IMG/VR virus record: IMGVR_UViG_3300032308_000302
Span: 1-34,936 of that record
Reading direction: 5' to 3' (one strand)
Length of the DNA stretch: 34,936 bases
DNA from: a virus
Below the pieces are notes generated by a model. The model ran no database searches. It had not been told where the DNA came from and saw nothing but the letters and a program-made list of their open reading frames with translations. Both the position numbers and the translations under genes were made by a program. Of this stretch, positions 27,316 to 34,936 are shown piece after piece (the stretch's first letter is position 1; every line of letters begins with the position of its first letter).

Positions 27316-28647
27316 CTAAGGCCCGGTGTAATTTCCCATCGGGTCAAACATGGATTCGTATAGCTTATATTCCTCTGGATGTTTCTGTAGACGCTTTAGG
27401 CGATCACTTGCCATCAAGTACAAGGGTGCTGCGCCGGCTGCTGCAGGCAACGCACCCATCGATGGTAAAAACATCGACGCAAGACCAGCAAGACCACCTG
27501 TACCACTGATGGTGGCACCAGTCTTGTCACCACCATAATAACGATTGTAAACATCAGCCGCTGTAGCTCCAGTGCCTAACCCGGCCAACGCACCACCTAC
27601 CGGGTATTTCAACAGGGCACCAGCGTACCTCGCTGCTGTTGGAAAACGTGATGACGGTTTAGCAGATGCTGGCTTTGGTTCCGGCGGAGGTGGTGGTGTC
27701 TTGGCTCCGATCTCGGGACCGAGAATCACACCGCCGCGAATCTCTCCACCAGCAAACGGACCGCCTTTTGGACCCACCGCTTCAGCCAATTGCTTACCAA
27801 GGTCTAACGACTGCTTGTTCATCTGAGCATTTGGAACGTCGACGCCCGTCAAAGCTCTTTGCCATTTTTCGCCACCGTAAGTCTTTGGCTCACCTAACGT
27901 GGGCTCAAGCCGTCCTGTTGATGACATTCTTGCAGGCGTTTCACCAAAAATAGGCTCTGAACGTCTTGAAAGCGCTTCCTGCAACTGGTTAAAGGCGTCG
28001 ATCTTGGCTTTGAGGGTTGCGTATGCTGTACCAGAACCAGCGCCCAAACCAGCCCCTGCAATCGCAGACATTGGGACTGACAGTTCACGCTTCTTCGGTT
28101 CTTCTTTACGTTCTGCCACCTTCGCCAAAGGCTTACCCTCACTCGGAACGTCTGGCACTTTGGCTTCTTCAGTTTTTGCAGGCTCCTCTGCGGGTGGCTC
28201 TTCCTTGGCACCAGCAAAATTAACCTGTGGCAGCTTCCCACCAGAAAAATCGGCGATCTTCAAAACGTGATCCAAAGTTTCATCTGGAAGGTCTTGCTCA
28301 TTACCAGTCTTCAGAAACTTGGTGCCGGGGCCTGCGTTGTACCCCATCAGCACCTTGTACGGATCGTTACCGATGTTTTTGTTTTGGGTCAATTGCTTGA
28401 TCAGCTTGATACCGCCACGAATATTTTGATCGACATCGTTGGGATCGACATCCAGCCCTTTTGCTGTGTTTGGCAACAACTGCATGACACCGATCGCACC
28501 CTTCTTTGATATGGCTTTTGGATTAAATCCACTTTCCTGCATGACCATAGCAAGCACAAAGTCAGGGTTGATGCCCTGACGTTGCGCCTCAGCAGCAACT
28601 TTTTCTGCTATGGCTAACTGATCATCACTAAGCTTGGAAAAATCCAT
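27316..28647 (-). CDS. Lytic transglycosylase-containing virion (ejection) protein
   Basis: 443 residues. The N-terminal SLT domain (about 9-150) has the catalytic E38 in MQESGFNPKAISKKGAIGVMQLLPNTA and YNAGPG at 103-108. It cleaves peptidoglycan glycan strands. An acidic Pro/Glu linker (about 150-195) follows, then Gly/Ala-rich hydrophobic segments (SAIAGAGLGAGSGTAYA; YPVGGALAGLGTGATAADVY; GLAGLASMFLPSMGALPAAAG) that could enter membranes. This matches ejection proteins such as T7 gp16-type transglycosylases, which open a path for DNA through the cell wall. It could also serve lysis, but clustering with internal-virion genes favours entry. Confidence 0.83.
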   Translation of the reverse strand: MDFSKLSDDQLAIAEKVAAEAQRQGINPDFVLAMVMQESGFNPKAISKKGAIGVMQLLPNTAKGLDVDPNDVDQNIRGGIKLIKQLTQNKNIGNDPYKVLMGYNAGPGTKFLKTGNEQDLPDETLDHVLKIADFSGGKLPQVNFAGAKEEPPAEEPAKTEEAKVPDVPSEGKPLAKVAERKEEPKKRELSVPMSAIAGAGLGAGSGTAYATLKAKIDAFNQLQEALSRRSEPIFGETPARMSSTGRLEPTLGEPKTYGGEKWQRALTGVDVPNAQMNKQSLDLGKQLAEAVGPKGGPFAGGEIRGGVILGPEIGAKTPPPPPEPKPASAKPSSRFPTAARYAGALLKYPVGGALAGLGTGATAADVYNRYYGGDKTGATISGTGGLAGLASMFLPSMGALPAAAGAAPLYLMASDRLKRLQKHPEEYKLYESMFDPMGNYTGP

Positions 28648-28655
28648 ATGTCATC

Positions 28656-30131
28656 TCACGGTTGTGAAGGGCGTCGACGTTCTCTTTCTTTTCTCAATCG
28701 ATCAAGCAATGTGCCGCCACCCTCGGGTTTGGCTGCAGCCTTCGGCTCTGCTCCCGGCACTGGTGCTGTCGTTACAGAATCAGGCGGGAATGGTGTTCGT
28801 TTCTCTTCCGGGAAAAACCACGACGGCGTTGTCTCAAGCGCATTCTGAGATGCCAACTGTTGGCGCAGGCTACGAGTTTGGTTTCTGAATTTACGCAGTT
28901 CGCCAGTGTCCATTAAATCAGCATCAGTCAGCCCTTTTTGGCGACGCAAATGATGCATCTCAATGTCTCGATAGGCATTCAATCCAAGTTGGTCGATGAT
29001 CCCAACAAAACCAGCTTGTGAATTCATCAGACTAGGCGAACGCTGAGAATTCAACAAACTCGCGGCATCAGTCGGATTATTCAGAGTGCCGCGCAGTCGT
29101 GTTTCAACCTCAGCAATACCTTTGACAAGCTTGTCAAATTTGGCTTTTGTAGCCTCGTCGACATTACTTAGTTCTGCCAACTTTGTAGCCACAAGACCTT
29201 TAACGGCATTATTCGTATTGCCGGGATTTTCTTCCATGAAAGCACGAAGCTGTGAAAACAAATCACCATCGCGGAACAAAGCAAAAACTGGCTTTAGACT
29301 TGGATCAGTCGCCAGTGTACGAAGGCTTACAAGCTCGTCGAGTACATCATGAGAACGCTCGGCGTTCATCGCAGAAACCTGACCTTCTTTCATGCCTTGC
29401 TGAAGCTGTTCATACCCAGCCTTGGCGATCGCTTCTTGGCGCTGCGGGAAAGTCATTCCATTCCAAGACGCAGGACTAATGCCCTTGGGACGACCGTTGT
29501 TTACTTGATCGATGTAGTCCTTTTGCTTCTCTTCCGGGATTGCAATCCCTTTGTAAGTCGGATCGGTAATGATCAAAGAAGGGTTCTTTTGCAAAGCTTC
29601 TTGCAGTTCGAGACCAAATTCAGTTTCTGCACGGCGTTCCACCGATAAAGCAATCCGCTTTTCAATCGATTTGGCAATTGGCGACTCAGTGTCAAGCGCA
29701 AGAATCTTACGAAGTTCGTCTGGGTCATTTTTCTTTTGAGCATCGTATTCAGTGATTGCACGCTCTTGCGCAGTTCTTTGAGCCAAACCATATCGACCTG
29801 CCGCCACCTCAGCACGCATCCGGGCAATCGTCGGAGCAATCGCACGCTGGGCTTCAACGTCTTCTCCCATGGCTTCAGAGGCAGAACCAAGAGACGCAAG
29901 AAAGCCACCCAGTTGTGGTTTGGCAAAACCTGCTGCGATTTTGAACCAGTTTGGCTTTGAGTAACGCTCTTCCAGCGCTTTTATTAAATCTTCGTTCGCC
30001 TGTAGTGCCGATTCGTGAGCCTGCTTAATTTCAGGAATTTCCATCCCAGCAGGGTTGAGCGTTTTGACATCAAAGGGAGGCTTGATATCAAACGCTGGTG
30101 GCATTACCTTTTCAATTGGTCTATCAGCCAT
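28656..30131 (-). CDS. Internal virion / ejection-type protein (491 aa)
   Basis: The protein is almost wholly helical. Coiled coils occur at about residues 35-60 and 135-175. A small hydrophobic segment (WFKIAAGFAKPQLGGFLASLGSASEAMG, about 62-90) resembles the membrane-active region of podovirus internal proteins. The middle (AFMEENPGNTNNAVKGLVATKLAELSNVDEATKAKFDKL) is a regular helix bundle and the C-terminus is basic (LLDRLRKERERRRPSQP). AAAGG precedes the start. It lies next to the transglycosylase and other large virion genes. Function inferred from order and texture; no family is certain. Confidence 0.65.
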   Translation of the reverse strand: MADRPIEKVMPPAFDIKPPFDVKTLNPAGMEIPEIKQAHESALQANEDLIKALEERYSKPNWFKIAAGFAKPQLGGFLASLGSASEAMGEDVEAQRAIAPTIARMRAEVAAGRYGLAQRTAQERAITEYDAQKKNDPDELRKILALDTESPIAKSIEKRIALSVERRAETEFGLELQEALQKNPSLIITDPTYKGIAIPEEKQKDYIDQVNNGRPKGISPASWNGMTFPQRQEAIAKAGYEQLQQGMKEGQVSAMNAERSHDVLDELVSLRTLATDPSLKPVFALFRDGDLFSQLRAFMEENPGNTNNAVKGLVATKLAELSNVDEATKAKFDKLVKGIAEVETRLRGTLNNPTDAASLLNSQRSPSLMNSQAGFVGIIDQLGLNAYRDIEMHHLRRQKGLTDADLMDTGELRKFRNQTRSLRQQLASQNALETTPSWFFPEEKRTPFPPDSVTTAPVPGAEPKAAAKPEGGGTLLDRLRKERERRRPSQP

Positions 30132-30134
30132 GGG

Positions 30135-31409
30135 TCAACCTTTCTTGTAAGGCAAAGCGCCTCGTGAACGAGTGGAATAGCAACCCATACCACCGGCAGT
30201 AACATTCCCACCCCGAGCATACATAGACGAGCAGCAGGAGCAGCAGCCCGATCCAATAGCCGGTGTAGCACTAATCAATCCGCCATTCGCAGCGTACACA
30301 TCTCCGCCTGTTGGAAAATCGCCAATATCAAAGATGTTTCCAGCACCACTGCCACCTTTTCCAAATATGTTGCCGATGCCTTTGAATATGTTTTGTACGC
30401 CGCTACTAAACTCTGGAAACTTTTCCATAGCGCCGAGAGCGCCAGAACCTATCGCACCTAGTGCAGAGAATGGCGACATGCACAGTGTCGTCTTGACGCT
30501 GGTCGGAACCTGATAACCCTGTAGTAGGCTAGATAGCGTCTGTAGCTTGGCCAGCGGATAGTTCTGCTCGTTCTGAAGAATGGATTGTTGTTGACCACCC
30601 AGCGTTGCCAGCGCGTTGATGCACGCCAGATTCGCTGCCGCAGCCTGCTGACCCAGCGTACCCATCGCTTGACCTGCTGCAGTACGCGCCTGCGCTTCTC
30701 TCGCCGCCGCGCAACCTGCTGTCTGAGCCGCAGTGAGGTTTGCCAAGTTCTGCGCCTTCTGCGCTTCTGCAACCTGCTGTGCCAAATTACCCAACGCCTG
30801 CTGTTTTGTCTGCGCAGCACCTAGTGCCTGACCGTAGCCGGTGTTCAGCATCTGCGCGATCTGAGAGTTCAAATCCTGCTGTGCTTGCTGCTGAACCTGA
30901 CCCAACACTTGAGCACCACGCTGCGACCCGAACTGCCCTGAGCCCACTGCAGCCGCGGTAGCCATTGGCGACAGATTCTGACGAATGTTGCGCTGGGCGA
31001 TGTCCGACATCGACTGCACTGCGCTCTTGATGTACGGGCTCATGTAAGTGCTGGCCACGCAACCTAAGTTCAGCCCGGCTGCTTGGCAGATCATCGGTCT
31101 TGCCGCACACAGAGGGCTGGCGCTTGTGCCTGCCTGCAAGTAGGGTGTGGCCGCACCAGCAATGTTCTGCCCGGCAGCTTGTCCTACATACTGCTGGCCT
31201 GTTTGGAATGTTGGCTGATACTGCCCAAAGTTTTGGCAAGCTTTCTGGAATGCCTGCGTTTGAAGCGGCTGGGCTCCTATGAACTGTGCCTGACACGCTG
31301 CTGTCTTACCTTGACTCGCAAGGTTAGTCAAATAGTCCGTATAAAACGATGGCGCTTCTGTGGCCTTCGTTTGGGATGATTGCAGCGCATCTGAAAGTAA
31401 GCTTGGCAT
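30135..31409 (-). CDS. Ala/Gln-rich internal virion-type protein with many cysteines (424 aa)
   Basis: Long Ala/Gln/Gly-rich helices (for example GQVQQQAQQDLNSQIAQMLNTG and AEAQKAQNLANLTAAQTAG) form the core, like podovirus internal core proteins that line the DNA-ejection channel. Cysteines are unusually common for such a protein: single C residues near 38, 57, 100-116, 230, 262 and 307, then GSGCCSCCSSMYARGG near the C-terminus. Tags YAANGG and YARGG appear in the last 60 residues. The start has AGAGGT upstream. Cysteines could form disulphides after virion maturation; this is inference. Confidence 0.68.
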   Translation of the reverse strand: MPSLLSDALQSSQTKATEAPSFYTDYLTNLASQGKTAACQAQFIGAQPLQTQAFQKACQNFGQYQPTFQTGQQYVGQAAGQNIAGAATPYLQAGTSASPLCAARPMICQAAGLNLGCVASTYMSPYIKSAVQSMSDIAQRNIRQNLSPMATAAAVGSGQFGSQRGAQVLGQVQQQAQQDLNSQIAQMLNTGYGQALGAAQTKQQALGNLAQQVAEAQKAQNLANLTAAQTAGCAAAREAQARTAAGQAMGTLGQQAAAANLACINALATLGGQQQSILQNEQNYPLAKLQTLSSLLQGYQVPTSVKTTLCMSPFSALGAIGSGALGAMEKFPEFSSGVQNIFKGIGNIFGKGGSGAGNIFDIGDFPTGGDVYAANGGLISATPAIGSGCCSCCSSMYARGGNVTAGGMGCYSTRSRGALPYKKG

Positions 31410-31411
31410 TG

Positions 31412-34400
31412 TTAACCTCTCGTTTTACCGATATAGGCCAATGGTGACTTGGCCTTTGGTGGAATTTTGTCTAGTGGAGCCGCACGTTTGTGAGCCCGTA
31501 ATTTTTCGCGCAACCCGTCCAAAATCTCCGCACCACGCTTATTGTCGCCTCCTCCGAGCGCCGTGACAAATGCTGCCGGGAAAACATATTCCCCGTCAGC
31601 GATCTTAGCTGGGACGACCTTACCGTCTGCCACATCTTTGTGTGGGACTTGAGTCCTGAATCCGTCCAGAACCTTGCGCCCAGCCTTGCTGGAGCCGTCA
31701 CCAAGCGATGAGACTGTCTCTGCGTCCATGACGTAGTCGCCATCGTGCAGCATGGCCGGGATGTCGTCAGACTGCCCAGTACCACCACCGTCCGCATAGT
31801 AGCCAGTCAAGCCAGTGATGAACTCAGGGTTGTGGCCATCAGGAGCCGCCTTTTCGTATTTCTGAGGCAAACCGCCGGAGGCCATGCCGCCGATATTCCC
31901 TTGGCAGGATATATTCTGCAAGATTTGACGTAGTTCCAATGGTGTAATCACATTTTTCTTCTTTGTTCCGGCTGTTTGCAAAATGTCTGCTGATTTGCAG
32001 TCGTAAAATTTCGGAGCGTCCTTGCAGATATCATAAATATTCTGCAATTCGACACTCGCCCCATCAGCAAAAGCTAACCCGCCCTGTGCGTAGTTTATTG
32101 GCTTCAGAACAGCAGCGCCTAGTGGGCCAGTCTGAGGACCTCCTCGGGTATTGAGTAAGACAGCCATTGTGTCTAACCAGTCTTGGTCGATGCCGCAGAT
32201 ACATACATCAGGCGATTGTTTTTTCTTCTCCTTTTTCTTGCCGCCTCCGCCGCCGCCTCCGCCTCCACCACCACCGACTACAGTATCGCACCCAAGAATT
32301 GATCCGATTACAGCGCCGATTGCAGTACCAATAGCCGTACCCGGGCCTACTCCGGGTCCTGCCCCGGGCCCTGCCCCGGGCCCTGCTCCGGGCCCTGCTC
32401 CGGGTCCTGCTCCCGGTCCTGCTCCGGGTCCTGCCCCCGGTCCTGCTCCCGGCCCTGCTCCCGGCCCTGCTCCGGGTCCTGCCCCCGGTCCTGCTCCCGG
32501 TCCTGCTCCCGGCCCTGCTCCGGGTCCCGGTCCCAATGCTTCTCCGCCTGCATCACCAACCTTAACGCCTGCGCCTGTCTCAGCACCCGCGCTGCTGCCA
32601 ACTTTAGAACCAAGCGGATATGGCCCTTCCGTCCCAGTCGCGCCGGGATAGGTCATGCCAAGCCCACCAGAAGCGCCCGGACCGATAGTCAGTGGGCCAG
32701 TTCCTGATGCAAGTACGATGTCTGCATTGCTGCACGCTTCTGTACTACCACCACCCGGAAGAGCACCAGAGCCAGCTTTGCCTCCGCCACCGCCAGCGTC
32801 ACCACCGCCACCGGTTAAGCCACCTCCACCTCCACCGCCACCACCTCCCCCTCCACCACCTCCGCCGCCCCCGGCACCGCCGGTTGCGCCTTGGTCGCGA
32901 ATTCTGTTTAGATCAAAATTTACAGCCTGCTCGAGGTTAGAACCCTTCGTATCTGCTTTGGCAGTGTCAGCTTCAACTTTAGACTTCTCAAATTTATCTT
33001 CCTTGTCTTCGGTCGGCTCAACTTTAACCTTGGTTTTTTCTACTTCTTTATCGGCGTCCTCGACAAACTTCTTTGCTTCTTCGACTTCGTGCTTGTAATA
33101 TTTTTTTACGATCTCAGCAGGGTCTACCTGATAAGATCGGGCGGCCATGTCGATAGCACGGGCTTTGCTGATCGCCTTGTCAGCCTTCTCGTTTCTTTCG
33201 TCTCTTTGCCACGTTTCAATTTCGCCCAAATCGACTAATCGATCATTCTCTTGCTTATAGGCTTTAAGTTCTGCTTCAATTGCAGCCGGCGGCTTACCAA
33301 AATCGGTCGCAATGATGGTCCAAGCGTTTGGATCGGGCGGTTTGTCAGAAAAACCACTTGCTCCTCCACCGAGCAGTGACTTGTACGGTGAATTAGGGTC
33401 TGGAGTTCCGATACCAAACAGTGAGCGAATCTCTAATTCTCGCTTCGGTGTACCAATGGTATTGTCCAAAATGCTTAATGGGGACTGATTGCGACCTTTT
33501 AAATCAATGCTGCCATTAATAGTAATGGTTCCATCGGCGTTAGTAACTATTTCAGGTTCATTTACTGTAGGTAGATTGCCAGTACCGCCAAATTCAATGC
33601 GCAAATTTCCCTTGTCGTCGTAATATGCTTTCAGACCGCTTGGGTCAATACCTTCATTTTTTAATTCGTTTTCAAGTTTTTTCATGTCAAGTCCGGCAAG
33701 TGCAGGACCAACTTGCTTGCCCACTCCGGGAGTCACACCTTCTGAGAACGCTTCTTCAATTTGCTTGTAGCGGTTGTTTGAAAAGATGTCTTCAATACCC
33801 TGACGGGTGTCGCCCATGTCAGCGATAAGATTTTTTGCTACATCGTCACCGCCAATAAGGCTGCGAGTTACCGAGTCTGCAGCATTGGCTGCATATATCG
33901 TCGCCTTGTCAAAATCCGCTTTCTTTAAGTCTTTTGAGAAGTCGCCGACTAACTGCTTGGCTTTAGTACCTGCGAAATTCGCAGCTAGAGTCTGGGCAAA
34001 AACTTGAAGGGCATCTTGCCGACCAATCAACGCCGCATTTATACCGCCGGCAAGTGAGCCCGATATGATGTTGGACACCTGCTCGGATGTCATCCCAGCG
34101 GCTTGTGCTAGTTGTCCGATACGAGTAGCACCCAAGACTTCATCGCCAGAACCAAGAATATTTGCAGCCACTGTCGGTGCGTAGTAGCCCGCCGCGCCAC
34201 CCACGCCTTGCGTGATCGCACCTTTGATGGGGTCGGCTCCAACTAGCGCGGCAGATGCAGCACCATAGATCGCATTACCGACTATAGCGGCACTGGCACC
34301 CTTCAAGCTTAGTGCTTGACCAATCGCAGTGCCAACGGTCGGGAACATGAATGAGATGATCGCGGGGACAAATGCCAACAACCCCGGGTCTTTGTTCACC

Positions 34401-34936
34401 ATCTCTGCATTGAAGTAACTTGGATCGCCCGTTGGCACTAACTTATCGTTGTATGCACGGTAGAGCACCGACGCGTGGTTACCAGTCACATCGTCACGTT
34501 TAATCGCCGCATCAGCCTTACCCGTTCCTGCGGCTCCCGTCACACGATAAAAGTCTTTTGTGGCCGAAGACAGAGCATCGTACAAAGCATCTTGATCTAA
34601 TACTTGCTCCGTGACTTGCTGCCCCAAACCGGATTGCCTAGTGACCGACCTTTTAAAATCATCGACATTCAGACCTACGTTCTTTGCAAGGCCTTCCATG
34701 TCGCCTTCATAAATAAAACCCTGACCGTATCGACCGGGAAGCTTATTTACTCCGAATGCAGCAGGACCTTGCGCGTATGCCGAGTTCGACGACGCAGTGT
34801 CCCATCCGATGTTGTTATCAGCGCCCTTTTGGTCACCAGTGACGACAGTATTCGCACCCTGTGCGAGGTTGTCTTTCAGAATGTTGTCAACTAACCCGCG
34901 ATTCAAGATCGGCATACCATTGATGCTGCCGTACTG
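31412..34936 (-). CDS. Large low-complexity virion protein (partial, 5' end outside window)
   Basis: The open frame reaches the right edge (QYGSINGMPILNRG...). The ATG at 34915 has no ribosome site, so at least 1,174 residues of a longer protein are seen. Residues below are counted from that ATG. Hydrophobic Gly/Ala segments at about 180-250 (LLAFVPAIISFMFPTVGTAIG) may insert into membranes. A charged coiled coil follows (about 600-665), then a poly-Gly tract (about 678-700), 14 GPGA-type units (about 794-857), and a second poly-Gly with Lys (about 880). The C-terminus carries YAxGG tags and two related MLxDGDYVMDAxxV / IADGEYVFPAAFV modules, each followed by GxxxLDGxR. Similar endings occur in tail and tape-measure-type proteins. 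Probably a tail or ejection protein. Confidence 0.78.
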   Translation of the reverse strand, partial: QYGSINGMPILNRGLVDNILKDNLAQGANTVVTGDQKGADNNIGWDTASSNSAYAQGPAAFGVNKLPGRYGQGFIYEGDMEGLAKNVGLNVDDFKRSVTRQSGLGQQVTEQVLDQDALYDALSSATKDFYRVTGAAGTGKADAAIKRDDVTGNHASVLYRAYNDKLVPTGDPSYFNAEMVNKDPGLLAFVPAIISFMFPTVGTAIGQALSLKGASAAIVGNAIYGAASAALVGADPIKGAITQGVGGAAGYYAPTVAANILGSGDEVLGATRIGQLAQAAGMTSEQVSNIISGSLAGGINAALIGRQDALQVFAQTLAANFAGTKAKQLVGDFSKDLKKADFDKATIYAANAADSVTRSLIGGDDVAKNLIADMGDTRQGIEDIFSNNRYKQIEEAFSEGVTPGVGKQVGPALAGLDMKKLENELKNEGIDPSGLKAYYDDKGNLRIEFGGTGNLPTVNEPEIVTNADGTITINGSIDLKGRNQSPLSILDNTIGTPKRELEIRSLFGIGTPDPNSPYKSLLGGGASGFSDKPPDPNAWTIIATDFGKPPAAIEAELKAYKQENDRLVDLGEIETWQRDERNEKADKAISKARAIDMAARSYQVDPAEIVKKYYKHEVEEAKKFVEDADKEVEKTKVKVEPTEDKEDKFEKSKVEADTAKADTKGSNLEQAVNFDLNRIRDQGATGGAGGGGGGGGGGGGGGGGGGLTGGGGDAGGGGGKAGSGALPGGGSTEACSNADIVLASGTGPLTIGPGASGGLGMTYPGATGTEGPYPLGSKVGSSAGAETGAGVKVGDAGGEALGPGPGAGPGAGPGAGPGAGPGAGPGAGPGAGPGAGPGAGPGAGPGAGPGAGPGAGPGAGPGVGPGTAIGTAIGAVIGSILGCDTVVGGGGGGGGGGGGKKKEKKKQSPDVCICGIDQDWLDTMAVLLNTRGGPQTGPLGAAVLKPINYAQGGLAFADGASVELQNIYDICKDAPKFYDCKSADILQTAGTKKKNVITPLELRQILQNISCQGNIGGMASGGLPQKYEKAAPDGHNPEFITGLTGYYADGGGTGQSDDIPAMLHDGDYVMDAETVSSLGDGSSKAGRKVLDGFRTQVPHKDVADGKVVPAKIADGEYVFPAAFVTALGGGDNKRGAEILDGLREKLRAHKRAAPLDKIPPKAKSPLAYIGKTRG
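32346..32532. repeat. 12-bp tandem repeat coding for GPGA units
   Basis: Fourteen near-identical 12-bp units (cctgctccgggt type) plus flanking variants. Units 6-9 and 10-13 share the same order of variants, so a 48-bp block was duplicated after the 12-bp expansion. The opposite strand stays open as a Pro/Ala ORF only because of the repeat. Confidence 0.9.
32814..32880. repeat. Poly-glycine coding tract (GGN/CCN repeat)
   Basis: About 20 consecutive glycine codons on the minus strand, in mixed synonymous codons (ccacctccaccgcca type). A shorter tract of 12 Gly codons lies at about 32240-32275. They separate the coiled coil and GPGA parts of the large virion protein and probably act as flexible hinges. 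Confidence 0.8.

Noticed and set aside
32151-32651. Plus-strand Pro/Ala-rich frame of 166 codons
   Set aside because: It is the mirror of the GPGA and poly-Gly repeats on the minus strand; the repeat keeps both strands open.
1-34936. tRNA genes and CRISPR arrays
   Set aside because: No T-arm-like GGTTCRANTCC with a matching acceptor stem was noticed, and no regularly spaced direct repeats other than the coding GPGA tract.

Overview
The window is 34.9 kb of a tailed double-stranded DNA phage (Caudoviricetes), not host chromosome. It has a tightly packed string of virion genes, a packaging module, and a replication/recombination module. Most genes overlap by an ATGA-type stop/start, and few have cellular homologues. 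Moderately high GC, AAGGAG/GGAG ribosome sites and many short conserved-type phage ORFs fit a proteobacterial host. A freshwater or environmental betaproteobacterium is my guess, but host and species cannot be fixed from this sequence. A P22-like portal, a lytic-transglycosylase ejection protein and several Ala/Gly-rich internal-virion-type proteins suggest a podovirus-like particle. No DNA polymerase, RNA polymerase, integrase or tRNA is visible. Both ends cut through genes.

Layout. 1-13878, minus strand, head and packaging: a partial virion gene at the left edge, major capsid protein (899-1813), decoration-type protein, scaffold-like coiled-coil protein, a GroES-like co-chaperonin, two small genes, portal (4889-7366), a giant 1,457-1,465 residue multidomain protein (7363-11736/11760), TerL (12005-13456) and a TerS-like protein (13513-13878). 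13879-20761, minus strand: about 20 small early-type genes, including a Ref-like HNH nuclease, two zinc-ribbon proteins, a RuvC-type resolvase and membrane micro-proteins. 20758-25346, minus strand: a 2OG-Fe(II) oxygenase, about 550 bp with no credible gene but strong RNA structure, a TOPRIM primase-like protein, an SF2 helicase, a ParB-like protein and a small HTH regulator. 25525-27260, plus strand: SSB-like protein, PD-(D/E)XK exonuclease and two small genes. 27316-34936, minus strand: transglycosylase and three large internal/tail-type proteins, the last cut by the window edge.

Regulation. Five intergenic regions carry a dyad TCTAAC-N5-GTTAGA (or close variant) overlapping an extended -10 on the minus strand. 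At four promoters a 14-nt stem-loop starts exactly 7 nt after the -10. Its stem pairs change in a compensating way, so these transcripts probably begin with a common 5' hairpin. The Cro/YdaS-like HTH gene at the divergent switch near 25.4 kb is the obvious candidate for the dyad-binding protein.

Most unusual. (1) A likely small-RNA gene at about 21720-21864, with its own promoter, a 10-bp pseudoknot and a terminator, followed by a second pseudoknotted segment ending in another strong terminator. (2) A palindrome, TACTAATCSGATTAGTA, that occurs exactly twice: inside the ParB-like gene and between terS and terL. (3) A giant protein between TerL and portal, built of unrelated modules joined by a repeated [ST]-x-x-x-M-[RK]-x-x-[LM] motif and A-x-G-G tags; A-x-G-G-like tags also occur in two other virion-type proteins.
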